DNA of 64,000 nt, from NCBI GenBank assembly GCA_002841335.1, contig PHEY01000004.1, forward strand, positions 186,001 through 250,000, given 5' to 3'. The DNA comes from Actinobacteria bacterium HGW-Actinobacteria-2. GTDB lineage: Bacteria; Actinomycetota; Actinomycetes; Propionibacteriales; Propionibacteriaceae. The notes beneath the pieces are model-generated. The model was not told where the DNA came from, did no database searches, and was given only the letters and a program-made list of their open reading frames with translations. Shown one piece after another: positions 42,104 to 49,942 of the stretch (positions are counted from its first letter, which is position 1; the number at the start of each line of letters is the position of its first letter). Both the position numbers and the translations under genes were made by a program.

Positions 42104-42150
42104 TCTAGAGGCTCGAGCCGGGCGTCAGCGCCTCCAGCTCGCCTGCTTGA

Positions 42151-43635
42151 TCAGTGCCGCGCGTTCGCCCAGATCTCGGCCATCCAGGTTTCGATGGTGT
42201 CGGGGTCTTTGGGGAGGTGGTGGGAGAGGACTTCGCAGCCGGTTTCGGTGATCACGATGTCGTCCTCGATGCGGACGCCGATGCCGCGCAACTGCTCGGG
42301 CACCAGTAGGTCGGTGGCTTTGAAGTAGATGCCGGGTTCGACGGTGATGACCATGCCGGGGGCGAGGATGCCGTCGCGGTAGTTCTCGGTGCGGGCTTGG
42401 GCGCAGTCGTGGACGTCCAGGCCGAGGTGGTGGGACGTGCCGTGCACCATCCAGCGACGGTGGTGGCCGCCGGTGGCCGGGTTGAGCGACTCGGCCGCGC
42501 TGACCGGCAGCAGGCCCCATTCCTCCAAGTAACGCGCCACCACGGCGATCGCGGCGGCGTGCACGTCGGAGAACTTCGCGCCCGGCTTGGCGGCATCGAT
42601 GCCGGCCTGCTGGGCCTCCATCACGGCCAGATAGACCTGGCGCTGGGCGGCCGAGAAGGTGCCCGACACCGGCAGGGTGCGGGTGATGTCGGCGGTGTAG
42701 AGCGACTCGACCTCGACGCCGGCGTCCATCAGCAGCAGATCGCCGGGACGGATGTCGCCGTTGTTGCGGGTCCAGTGCAGGGTGTTCGCGTGATCGCCTG
42801 AGGCGGCGATGGTGTCGTAGCCGACCGCGTTGCCGGCGTGGCGGGCGTACAGCCCGAAGACGCCTTCGACCCAGCGCTCGCCACGGCCGCGACGGATCGC
42901 TTCAGGCAGGTCGGCCACCACGGCTTCGAAGCCTGCTGCGGTGTCGGCGCACGCCTTGCGCAACTCGTCCAGCTCGAAAGCGTCCTTGATCAGGCGGGCC
43001 TCCGACAGCGCGACCGCGAACACCTCATCGGCCTCGGCGGCAGCGCCGGCGTCCACGCCGTCGCGCAGCCGCAGCGCGTCGATGATCAAGGTGAGATCGG
43101 CGTCGGCCTCGCGCACCAGGCGCACCGGAGTGGTGGCCAGATCGGCCGCGGCGGCAGCCTGGAACTCTGCGATCGGTGCGCAGCGCAGGCCGGTGAGCGC
43201 GCTCATCTCCTCCAGCGACTCCCGCGTTCCCACCCACATCTCGCCGTAGCGGGCGTCGGCGTAGAACTCCGAGTCGGTGCGCGGGGCGCGCGGCTTGAAG
43301 TACAGCGTGGCGGTGGCGTCCGGCTCGATCATCAACACCGCATCGGGCTCACGGTCGCTGCCCAGGCCGGTCAGCCAGACGAATGCCGTGTGCGGACGGT
43401 AGGGGAAGTCGGTGTCGTTGGCGCGCACCTTGAGGCCGCCGGCCGGGATGATCAGCCGCTCGCCCGGGTAGGCCGCCGCGATCCGAGCTCGACGTTCCGC
43501 AGCCGGAACCGTGGCCGGCAACGCGGCCGGGAGCTCGGCGGGGTAGGGCGCCCACGCCTGCGGAATGAACTCGGCAAATGCCTGGGAGAAGGGGGTCTGC
43601 CGGTTCGGAAGCTTCGGCTGCGCGTCACTGCTCAT
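42151..43635 (-). CDS. pepP: Xaa-Pro aminopeptidase
   Basis: A 494-aa M24B metallopeptidase that removes N-terminal residues before proline. Metal ligands: Asp in LLMDAGVEVESLYTADITR (two Asp), His in GTSHHLGLDVHDC, Glu in TVEPGIYF and Glu in VRIEDDIVIT. The N-terminal creatinase-like domain starts at about residue 50. TAGCAT (minus strand, 43643-43648) leaves 7 bases to the ATG. It belongs to the chromosomal backbone to the right of the IS element. Confidence 0.93.
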   Translation of the reverse strand: MSSDAQPKLPNRQTPFSQAFAEFIPQAWAPYPAELPAALPATVPAAERRARIAAAYPGERLIIPAGGLKVRANDTDFPYRPHTAFVWLTGLGSDREPDAVLMIEPDATATLYFKPRAPRTDSEFYADARYGEMWVGTRESLEEMSALTGLRCAPIAEFQAAAAADLATTPVRLVREADADLTLIIDALRLRDGVDAGAAAEADEVFAVALSEARLIKDAFELDELRKACADTAAGFEAVVADLPEAIRRGRGERWVEGVFGLYARHAGNAVGYDTIAASGDHANTLHWTRNNGDIRPGDLLLMDAGVEVESLYTADITRTLPVSGTFSAAQRQVYLAVMEAQQAGIDAAKPGAKFSDVHAAAIAVVARYLEEWGLLPVSAAESLNPATGGHHRRWMVHGTSHHLGLDVHDCAQARTENYRDGILAPGMVITVEPGIYFKATDLLVPEQLRGIGVRIEDDIVITETGCEVLSHHLPKDPDTIETWMAEIWANARH

Positions 43636-43677
43636 GGGGTCGATGCTATCCCTGGTGCACGGTTCCTTCCGCCGTCG

Positions 43678-43819
43678 GTCGGGTTATGAGGGCGCGGACG
43701 GTGGTGTGAGGCGAACGGTCCGCAGTTAGTCGGGTTATGGGCGTACTGATTGCCCGCATAACCTGACTTCGTGCGGGGTCTCTGTGTTGAGGGGGCTGCG
43801 GCGCAGCCATAACCCGACT
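43678..43819. repeat. Intergenic palindrome set with GTCGGGTTATG arms
   Basis: GTCGGGTTATG occurs at 43678 and AGTCGGGTTATGG at 43728; the reverse forms GCATAACCTGACTTCGTGCGG (43756) and CCATAACCCGACT (43807) follow, the latter with the same CGTGCGG tail. The 13-base arms at 43728 and 43807 are perfectly complementary. It lies in the divergent gap between pepP and the zinc-ribbon gene. Function is unknown. Confidence 0.75.
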
Positions 43820-43911
43820 TCGTGCGGAGCCTTGTGTGGCCTCGGGTTGGGCGAGAGCGCCAGGTGGGCGAACACCAGTAGAGTCGGGGTTCACAACTTC
43901 AGGAGGCTCAG

Positions 43912-44655
43912 ATGAAGGCTGCTGCAGCGGCACAGCTCCGGCTTCTCGACCTACAGGCCGAGGACACCGCGATCGCCCAGCTCACCCATCGCAAGACCAC
44001 GCTGCCCGAGCATGCAGCGATCGTGGACGGCAAGGCCCAGCGGGCTACCTTGGCCGCGTCCCTGGTGGAAGTGCGCACGCGGCTGTCGGACTACAAACTC
44101 GAAGTTGAGAAGGCCGAGGCCGACCTGGTGCCGGTACGCGAGCGCCTCGCCCGCGACATCAAGCGCCGCGACGACGGCCTGGTCACCGATCCGCGCGGAT
44201 TCGCCGCCTTGAACGAAGAGATCGAGCACCTCGGGAAGCGCATCTCCGACCTGGAGGACACCGAGCTGGAGGCGATGGAAAATCTCGAAACCGCCGCTGC
44301 CAGCGAAGCCGAACTCGCCGCGCAGCTGACCGATCTGGAGAACTCGGTGCGCGCGGTGATCGCCGCCCGCGACGAGCAGCTCGCCCAAGCCGACGCCCAG
44401 ATCGCCGCCCACACCGCCGCCCGCGACGCCATCGTCGCCGAACTGCCCGCCGACCTGGTCGCGCTGTACGACCGGATCCGGGTCAAGGCCGGCGGTCTGG
44501 GCGCTGCCGAGCTGAAGGGACGCCGGTGCGCCGGCTGCCAGATCGAGGCCACCTCGGCCGCCTTGACCGGCTACCTGGAGGCGTCCGCCGACGACGTGGT
44601 GCGCTGTGAGGAGTGTGACCGCATCCTGGTGCGCAGCTCGGCCGCAGGAGCCTGA
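43912..44655 (+). CDS. CdsZ/CT398-like zinc-ribbon coiled-coil protein
   Basis: A 247-aa protein: a long coiled coil (residues about 10-180, rich in Glu/Ala/Leu heptads) and a C-terminal C4 zinc ribbon, RRCAGCQIEATS with a second CEECDRIL pair. This is the zf-RING_7/DUF164 architecture. Family members have been linked to RNA or secretion functions, not settled for Actinobacteria. AGGAGG precedes the ATG. The RNB-type ribonuclease starts 3 bases after its stop, so the pair is an operon and a joint role in RNA metabolism is plausible. Confidence 0.88.
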   Translation: MKAAAAAQLRLLDLQAEDTAIAQLTHRKTTLPEHAAIVDGKAQRATLAASLVEVRTRLSDYKLEVEKAEADLVPVRERLARDIKRRDDGLVTDPRGFAALNEEIEHLGKRISDLEDTELEAMENLETAAASEAELAAQLTDLENSVRAVIAARDEQLAQADAQIAAHTAARDAIVAELPADLVALYDRIRVKAGGLGAAELKGRRCAGCQIEATSAALTGYLEASADDVVRCEECDRILVRSSAAGA

Positions 44656-44658
44656 GCC

Positions 44659-46086
44659 GTGCCGGGGCCGAAGGTCGCGATCAGCGCCGAACCACCGGCC
44701 CTCGCCGAGGGCTTGCGACGGCTCCGAGACACTCTCGGCGTGCCGGCCGAGTTCCCTGCGGACGTCCTGGCTGACGCCGAGCGAGCTGCCGCTCGTCCGC
44801 TCCCGGAGTTGCCCGACCGGACCGATATCGCCTTCGTGACCTTGGATCCAGCCTCCTCGACCGACCTTGACCAGGCATTTCACCTGTCGCGGGTCGGAGA
44901 CGGCTACCTGCTGCGCTACGCCATCGCCGACGTGGCGGACTTCGTTGCTGCCGGCAGCGCGGTCGACGTCGAGGCCCATCAGCGCGGCGAGACCCTGTAC
45001 GCGCCGAACTACCGCACTCCGCTGCACCCGCCGGTGCTTTCGGAGGGGGCGGCGAGCCTGCTGCCCGACCAGGTCCGTCCCGCGTTGGTGTGGGAGCTGG
45101 AGCTGGATACGGAAGGACGCACCACCGCCACCCATGTGGCCCGTGCCCTGGTGCGCAGCCGCGCCAAGCTCGACTACGTCTCCGCCCAAGCAGCTCTGGA
45201 CGCCGGTACCGCCGACGAGCAGCTGGAGCTGCTGCGGACGGTGGGCACGCTGCTGCAGATCCAAGAGGTCGCCCGCGGCGGAGTGAGCCTGAACGTGCCC
45301 GAGCAAGAGGTGGTCACCCAAGGCTCGGTCTGGTCGCTGGCGTACCGGGCGCCGCTGCCGATCGAGGGCTGGAACGCGCAACTGTCGCTGGCCACCGGCA
45401 TGGCGGCCGCGAAGCTGATGCTGGGCGCCGGAGTGGGGCTGCTGCGCACCTTGCCGCCGGCGAAAGAGTCGTCCATCGAGCGACTGCGACGCACCGCGCA
45501 CGCGCTGGGGCTGGATTGGCACCATGCCCAGGCCTATCCCGACTTCGTGCGCAGCCTGGACGCCCGGGTGCCGGCGCAGGCGGCGATGCTCAACTCCTGC
45601 ACCACGCTGTTCCGCGGCGCGGGCTACCTCGTGCTCGACGGGACCACGCCCGAGCAGCCCGAGCACGCCGCGATCGCCGCGCCCTATGCCCATGTGACCG
45701 CGCCGCTGCGGCGGCTGGCCGACCGCTACGCCGGCGAAGTCTGCCTGGCGATCTGTGCCGGGACGCCGGTGCCGCGGTGGGTGTTGGAGGGCCTGCCGGA
45801 GTTGCCCGGCGAGATGAGCGAGAGTGGCCGGCGGACCAACAAGTTCGAACGCGGCACCGTCGATCTGGTCGAAGCGCTGGTGCTGGCGCCGCGGATGGGC
45901 CAGACCTTCGACGGCGTGGTGATCGCGCTGGACGAGGAAGACGAAAACGAGGGCGTCCTGCAGCTGACCGACCCGGCAGTGGAAGCCAAGGTCAAGGGCG
46001 GACGGCTGGTGCTGGGCCAAGAGGTGCAGGCCACGTTGACCGCCGCGGACCTGGTCACCGGCGCGGTGCAGTTCCGCCTGCTGTGA
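44659..46086 (+). CDS. RNB-domain ribonuclease (RNase II/R-like)
   Basis: A 475-aa 3'-5' exoribonuclease-type protein with mainly the RNB catalytic domain. The metal-binding Asp set is in VTLDPASSTDLDQAFHLSR, followed by RYAIADVADFV and the RNB continuation (YRTPLHPPVLSEGAASLLP). Cold-shock and S1 domains of RNase II/R are reduced or absent, typical of the short actinobacterial RNB proteins. GTG 44659 follows the zinc-ribbon gene by 3 bases. A long antisense frame over this region is a shadow. Confidence 0.88.
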   Translation: MPGPKVAISAEPPALAEGLRRLRDTLGVPAEFPADVLADAERAAARPLPELPDRTDIAFVTLDPASSTDLDQAFHLSRVGDGYLLRYAIADVADFVAAGSAVDVEAHQRGETLYAPNYRTPLHPPVLSEGAASLLPDQVRPALVWELELDTEGRTTATHVARALVRSRAKLDYVSAQAALDAGTADEQLELLRTVGTLLQIQEVARGGVSLNVPEQEVVTQGSVWSLAYRAPLPIEGWNAQLSLATGMAAAKLMLGAGVGLLRTLPPAKESSIERLRRTAHALGLDWHHAQAYPDFVRSLDARVPAQAAMLNSCTTLFRGAGYLVLDGTTPEQPEHAAIAAPYAHVTAPLRRLADRYAGEVCLAICAGTPVPRWVLEGLPELPGEMSESGRRTNKFERGTVDLVEALVLAPRMGQTFDGVVIALDEEDENEGVLQLTDPAVEAKVKGGRLVLGQEVQATLTAADLVTGAVQFRLL

Positions 46087-46088
46087 GG

Positions 46089-46760
46089 TCAGCGTTTCGC
46101 TGACGAGATGGCGCTGGTGAGCCGATCGATGCGCGCCACCAACTCGACGAAGGCCGCTTCGAAGGCGTCCTCGTCGGCGCGCGCAGCCGGATCGGGGATC
46201 GACCAATGCAGATCGGTGTCGCCGATCGACTCATGGGCCAAGTCGCACACCGAGACCACCAACTCGCCTCCGGTGAGTGCCTGGTCGATCAGTTTCGGCT
46301 GTGCGGCGGACAGGTCGAGGCCGTGGCGCCGTCCGGTGGCCACGGCGAGCGGATGGACGGCGGCAGCCGGGTCGGTGCCGGCTGAGGTCACCGGGAGCGA
46401 GCTGACGGTGCGCCAGTAGGCCTCGGCCAGCTGCGATCGCGCCGAGTTGTGCGAGCACACGAACGCGACGGCGTCCGGCGGGTTGATCGACGGCAAGCCC
46501 ACGAGCCGCTCGCAGGCGGCGGTGCGGGTGACGTAGGTGCGACGCCGGTCGCCCTCGGAGTGGTGGCGCTCGATCAGGCCCGCTCGCTCCAGAGTCTGCA
46601 GGTGGTGAGCCAGCAGGTTGGTGGGCAGGTCGACGGCGCCGGCCAGTTGCTTGGGGGAGAGGTCGTCATGGGCCAGCAGGTCGACGATGTGCAGCCGGAC
46701 GGGGTCGCCGAGGGCGGCGTAAGCCTGGGCACGTCCCTGGCGATCAGCAGTTGACATCAC
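46089..46760 (-). CDS. ArsR-ArsC fusion: HTH regulator joined to LMW-phosphatase-type arsenate reductase
   Basis: A 223-aa fusion. Residues 1-90 are an ArsR winged helix (GDPVRLHIVDLLAHDDLSPK; NLLAHHLQTLERAGLIER). Residues 95-223 are a low-molecular-weight phosphatase/ArsC domain with the P-loop VCSHNSARSQ (C-X5-R) and DPAARADED near the end. It could sense and reduce arsenate or related anions. The start is GTG 46760 (GGAGG six bases before) or ATG 46757. It is divergent from arsC with an ACTCAA-TTGAGT palindrome between. Confidence 0.87.
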   Translation of the reverse strand: MMSTADRQGRAQAYAALGDPVRLHIVDLLAHDDLSPKQLAGAVDLPTNLLAHHLQTLERAGLIERHHSEGDRRRTYVTRTAACERLVGLPSINPPDAVAFVCSHNSARSQLAEAYWRTVSSLPVTSAGTDPAAAVHPLAVATGRRHGLDLSAAQPKLIDQALTGGELVVSVCDLAHESIGDTDLHWSIPDPAARADEDAFEAAFVELVARIDRLTSAISSAKR

Positions 46761-46781
46761 GGGAATCCTCCATCACGATTG

Positions 46782-46799
46782 ACTCAATAATAGTTGAGT
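46782..46799. promoter_or_regulatory. Palindromic operator between ArsR-ArsC fusion and arsC
   Basis: ACTCAA-TAATAG-TTGAGT is an inverted repeat with AT-rich centre, lying 22 bases from the fusion start and 38 bases from the arsC start. ArsR-type sites commonly have this form. It probably controls both divergent genes. Confidence 0.65.
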
Positions 46800-46836
46800 G
46801 ATTCGAACCTGTCACCTCAACACTCAGGAGGAACTG

Positions 46837-47238
46837 ATGAAACCCGTCGTGCTGTTCGTATGTGTCCATAACGCCGGACGCTCGCAGATGGCTGCTGGCT
46901 ACCTGCGCCACCTCGCCGGCGATCGCATCGAGGTGCGCTCGGCCGGCTCGGCACCGGCCTCGATGATCAACCCAGTGGCGGTGGAAGCGATGGCCGAAGA
47001 GGGCATCGACATCTCCTCCGAGCAGCCCAAGGTGCTCAGTCCGGTGGCGGTGCAGACCTCGGATGTGGTCATCACGATGGGCTGTGGCGACGCCTGCCCG
47101 TTCTACCCCGGCAAGCGCTACGAGGACTGGGTGCTGGATGATCCGGCCGGCCAGGGCATCGAGTCGGTTCGTCCGATCCGTGACGAGATTCGTCGCCGCA
47201 TCGAGGAACTTGTCGCCGACTTGCTCCCCGCCGCCTAG
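46837..47238 (+). CDS. arsC: Arsenate reductase, mycothiol-type ArsC
   Basis: A 133-aa LMW-phosphatase-fold reductase. The P-loop FVCVHNAGRSQMAAGY carries the nucleophile Cys; MGCGDACPFYPGKRYEDW and LDDPAGQ match the actinobacterial arsenate-mycothiol transferase group, in which arsenate is bound to mycothiol and reduced through mycoredoxin. CAGGAGG precedes ATG 46837. It leads an operon-like run with arsR, a permease gene and a thioredoxin-like gene. Confidence 0.9.
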   Translation: MKPVVLFVCVHNAGRSQMAAGYLRHLAGDRIEVRSAGSAPASMINPVAVEAMAEEGIDISSEQPKVLSPVAVQTSDVVITMGCGDACPFYPGKRYEDWVLDDPAGQGIESVRPIRDEIRRRIEELVADLLPAA

Positions 47239-47245
47239 CGAGGCC

Positions 47246-47266
47246 TATACTTCAACCGTGGTTGAA
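47246..47266 (+). promoter_or_regulatory. arsR promoter and overlapping operator
   Basis: TATACT (47246-47251) is a near-consensus -10 box ending 6 bases before the arsR GTG. TTCAACC-GT-GGTTGAA (47251-47266) is a perfect 7+2+7 palindrome spanning the start codon. A repressor here would block a leaderless transcript. Another half-site, AGTTGAA, follows at 47275. Confidence 0.75.
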
Positions 47267-47587
47267 TCAAGCCCAGTTGAAGTATCAACGGCACTGCTGA
47301 CGGCGGTATCCGATCCGATCCGCTGGCAGCTGATCTCGCAGCTGGCGCCCGGCGCCACCCGCTGCGTGTGTGAACTCACTACCGAACCGGCCATCCCGGG
47401 CAACCTGCTGAGCTACCACCTCAAGGTGCTCCGGGAGGCCGGGCTGGTGATCAGCAGCCGTCGCGGACGCTGGGTCGATTACCAGCTGGCCGAGGACGCG
47501 CTGGAGCGCCTGCACGCCGCACTGCCCGTCCCGGTGGCACCGGCCGCCTGTGCCTGCGTCCGTGAGTCTGTGGGGGCCCCGGCGTGA
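47258..47587 (+). CDS. arsR: ArsR-family metalloregulator
   Basis: A 109-aa ArsR repressor. The HTH reads LTAVSDPIRWQLISQLAPGA, with CVCEL (possible As/Sb ligands) in the following helix, and NLLSYHLKVLREAGLVISSR as the recognition helix. The C-terminus ends in another CACVRE Cys pair. GTG 47258 lies within the palindrome described for its promoter. Its stop overlaps the permease start (GTGA), so it represses and leads the permease operon. Confidence 0.9.
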   Translation: MVESSPVEVSTALLTAVSDPIRWQLISQLAPGATRCVCELTTEPAIPGNLLSYHLKVLREAGLVISSRRGRWVDYQLAEDALERLHAALPVPVAPAACACVRESVGAPA

Positions 47588-48636
47588 GCGCGGCTACCGA
47601 AACGATCCTGCGTCCGTCCGTCCGTCGCTGGGGCGGGTTGGCGTTGGCTGCTGCGGTCGTGGTGGGGCTGTATGTGCTCAACGAGTGGCTGTGGACCTGG
47701 CTCTACGGCAGCGTGCTCGGCTGGGATCTGACCACCGGCTGGGGCTCGATCATCCACTTCTTCAGCTACGACGTGATCAAGATCACGCTGCTGCTGGTCG
47801 GCATCATCTTCGCCGTCACCGTGCTGCGCAGCTTCGCCAGCATCGAGCGCACCCGCGCTCTGCTGGGCGGCAAGCGTGAGGGGGTGGGCAACGTCCTGGC
47901 CGCCGGCCTGGGTGTGGTCACTCCGTTCTGCTCGTGCAGTGCGGTGCCGGCGTTCATCGGCTTCGTGGCGGCCGGCGTCCCGCTGGGTGTGACGATGAGC
48001 TTCCTGATCGCCAGCCCACTGGTGAACGAGATCGCGATCGCCCTGCTGTTGGGCCTGTTCGGCGTCGGTCCCACCGCGTTGTACGTCGGCGCGGGGCTGG
48101 TGATCGCCATCGTCGCCGGCCTGGTGATCGGACGGCTGAAGTTGGAACGCTACGTGGAGCCCTTCGTCTTCGAGACCAAGCTGCGCGGCAAGGTGATCGA
48201 CTCCTCAGTCGGCCTCACCTGGGACGACCGACTGGCCATGGGGCGCGAAGAAGTGGCCAGCATTCTGCGCAAGATCTGGCCCTACCTGTTGGTCGGCATT
48301 GGGCTGGGTGCGCTGATCCATGGCTGGGCGCCGGGGGACTTCTTCGCCCGCTACGCCGGGCCGGACAACCCCTTCGGTGTGCTGATCGCCGTGCTGCTGG
48401 GCGTCCCGCTGTACTCGAACGCCGCGGGCATCCTGCCGCTGGTCGAGGCGCTGCACGACAAGGGGCTGCCGATGGGCACCCTGCTGGCCTTCATGATGGC
48501 CACCGTCGCGCTCAGCCTGCCCGAGATGATCCTGCTGCGCCGGGTGCTCAAGCCCCGGCTGATCGCCATCTTCGCTTCCGTTACCGCTCTCGGCATCATC
48601 GCCGTGGGCTACCTCTTCAACGCCATCGGCATCTGA
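47584..48636 (+). CDS. arsP: ArsP/DUF318-type permease
   Basis: A 350-aa permease of the DUF318 family with eight to ten membrane helices. The Cys motif GVVTPFCSCSAVPAF is characteristic; ArsP members export trivalent organoarsenicals, while others act on unknown substrates. The second half repeats an inverted module (LGVPLYSNAAGILPLVEAL). It is coupled to arsR by a 4-base overlap and followed after 12 bases by a thioredoxin-like gene. ArsM, encoded 4 kb away, could supply methylated arsenic. Confidence 0.83.
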   Translation: MSAATETILRPSVRRWGGLALAAAVVVGLYVLNEWLWTWLYGSVLGWDLTTGWGSIIHFFSYDVIKITLLLVGIIFAVTVLRSFASIERTRALLGGKREGVGNVLAAGLGVVTPFCSCSAVPAFIGFVAAGVPLGVTMSFLIASPLVNEIAIALLLGLFGVGPTALYVGAGLVIAIVAGLVIGRLKLERYVEPFVFETKLRGKVIDSSVGLTWDDRLAMGREEVASILRKIWPYLLVGIGLGALIHGWAPGDFFARYAGPDNPFGVLIAVLLGVPLYSNAAGILPLVEALHDKGLPMGTLLAFMMATVALSLPEMILLRRVLKPRLIAIFASVTALGIIAVGYLFNAIGI

Positions 48637-48648
48637 CAAGGAGAAACA

Positions 48649-48885
48649 ATGCACATCAAGATCCTGGGCTCCGGCTGCGCCAACTGCATCAACCTGGAGA
48701 AGGCGGCCCGCCAGGCCGTCGACGAGCTCGGCCTGGAGGCGACCTTCGAGAAGGTCACCGACTACGCCGACATCGCCACCTACAACATCATGCGCACCCC
48801 CGGCCTGGTCGTGGACGACGAGGTCGTCCTCTCCGGCCGCGTCCCCACCGTCACCCACGTGAAGGAACTCCTCACCGCCCGCTAG
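48649..48885 (+). CDS. Small thioredoxin-like redox protein
   Basis: A 78-aa thioredoxin-fold protein of the redox-active-disulfide family. The active site is LGSGCANCINLE (CxxC) and the cis-Pro is in RTPGLVVDDEVV. It is usually found next to DUF318/ArsP permeases, as here. It probably handles thiol chemistry for the permease or its substrate. AAGGAG precedes the ATG. Confidence 0.9.
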   Translation: MHIKILGSGCANCINLEKAARQAVDELGLEATFEKVTDYADIATYNIMRTPGLVVDDEVVLSGRVPTVTHVKELLTAR

Positions 48886-48904
48886 CCGTCCATCCCGCCG
48901 ATCT

Positions 48905-48962
48905 GCCCCCGAATCGCGCAGCCGCTACCGAAATTCCGGTAGCGGCTGCGCGATTCGGGGGC
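48905..48962. terminator. 26-pair perfect hairpin at convergent junction
   Basis: GCCCCCGAATCGCGCAGCCG and on to CTACCG (48905-48930) pairs perfectly with 48937-48962 across an AAATTC loop, 26 pairs without mismatch. It lies 19 bases after the thioredoxin-like stop and 26 bases from the opposing TSUP stop. Its length exceeds normal terminators, but the position fits bidirectional termination. Confidence 0.85.
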
Positions 48963-48988
48963 GCCTGGGTGTGAGGCGGTGCTGCCTG

Positions 48989-49834
48989 CTAGGCGTGATG
49001 CCAGACCTTCACCGCTGAGAAGAGCAAGAGTGCGGCCAGCAGGGGCACCAACACCACTGCTGGCACCGCGCCCAGCAGCATCCCGCCCGCAAAGACCCCG
49101 ACGATGGAGCCCAGCGCCATCGCCAGGACGAAGCGCCGCTGATCGCGGAGGACCCCGAACGCCTGGTCTCGGCTGTATCGCGCGAAGGCCACCAGCATGG
49201 TGGGCAGCGAGATCAGCAGCGACAGCGAACCTGCGAGCTTGATGTCGATGGCGAACAGCAACACGATGGCCGGAATGAGAAGCTCGCCGCCGGCCACCCC
49301 CATGAGGGCAGCCACCACGCCGATCCCAACGCCGGTAGCCACCCCCGCCACCACCTGAGCCGGCCCGGTGATTCCGATGGGCTGGACGCTGCCGAGGTGG
49401 CTCCAGGCGAGCAGCCCGGCGATGAGCACCAGCAGGATGGCCAGCACTCGGTAGAGCAGCGCGGGGGCCGCCTTCCGCGCCCAGCCTGCGCCGAGCCAGG
49501 CGCCGATGAGCGTTCCGGCAAGCAGATTCCCCACCACCGGCCATTCGCTGATCACCTCGGGCAGTGGGACGGCGACGAGTCTCGCGGGGAGGGCTGCGAT
49601 CACCACGATCAGGCTCAGCGCCTTGTTCATGATGACCGCAGCGAGGGCGGCGAAGCCGAACACGGCGACCAGAATCGGTAGCCGGAATTCCGCGCCACCC
49701 AGGCCGATCATGCCGCCGAGCACCCCGACGAGTCCGCCAAGGACGGCCGCCAGAACCAGCCGCTGTGGGAGCTCTGCCGTGGCCGTGACGGTCGAAGTGG
49801 CGGTCTCGTCGTGGCTGACCAGGGGAGCGTTCAT
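48989..49834 (-). CDS. TSUP (TauE/SafE) family anion permease
   Basis: A 281-aa membrane protein of the TauE/SafE family, seven or eight helices in two similar halves: VGVLGGMIGLGGAEFRLPIL and VALMGVAGGELLIPAIVLLF, each with the family's G-G-E/G turn. Members export or import sulfite, sulfonates or other small anions. ATG 49834 is preferred over a TTG further upstream. It converges on the ArsP-thioredoxin operon. A connection to arsenic or sulfur is possible but unproved. Confidence 0.87.
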   Translation of the reverse strand: MNAPLVSHDETATSTVTATAELPQRLVLAAVLGGLVGVLGGMIGLGGAEFRLPILVAVFGFAALAAVIMNKALSLIVVIAALPARLVAVPLPEVISEWPVVGNLLAGTLIGAWLGAGWARKAAPALLYRVLAILLVLIAGLLAWSHLGSVQPIGITGPAQVVAGVATGVGIGVVAALMGVAGGELLIPAIVLLFAIDIKLAGSLSLLISLPTMLVAFARYSRDQAFGVLRDQRRFVLAMALGSIVGVFAGGMLLGAVPAVVLVPLLAALLLFSAVKVWHHA

Positions 49835-49942
49835 GGCGCCACTCAACTCCGTTTGTGACGTCGCCCGCTACGGGGTGTTCGGGCCCGACATCTGACCGAA
49901 ACTCGATTTCGACTTAGCTCTCCGCAGTGATAGCTAATTGAG

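Noticed and set aside
43951-46206. A 751-codon antisense open frame across the zinc-ribbon and RNB genes
   Set aside because: Composition typical of a GC shadow; the plus-strand genes have clear domains, RBS and operon spacing.
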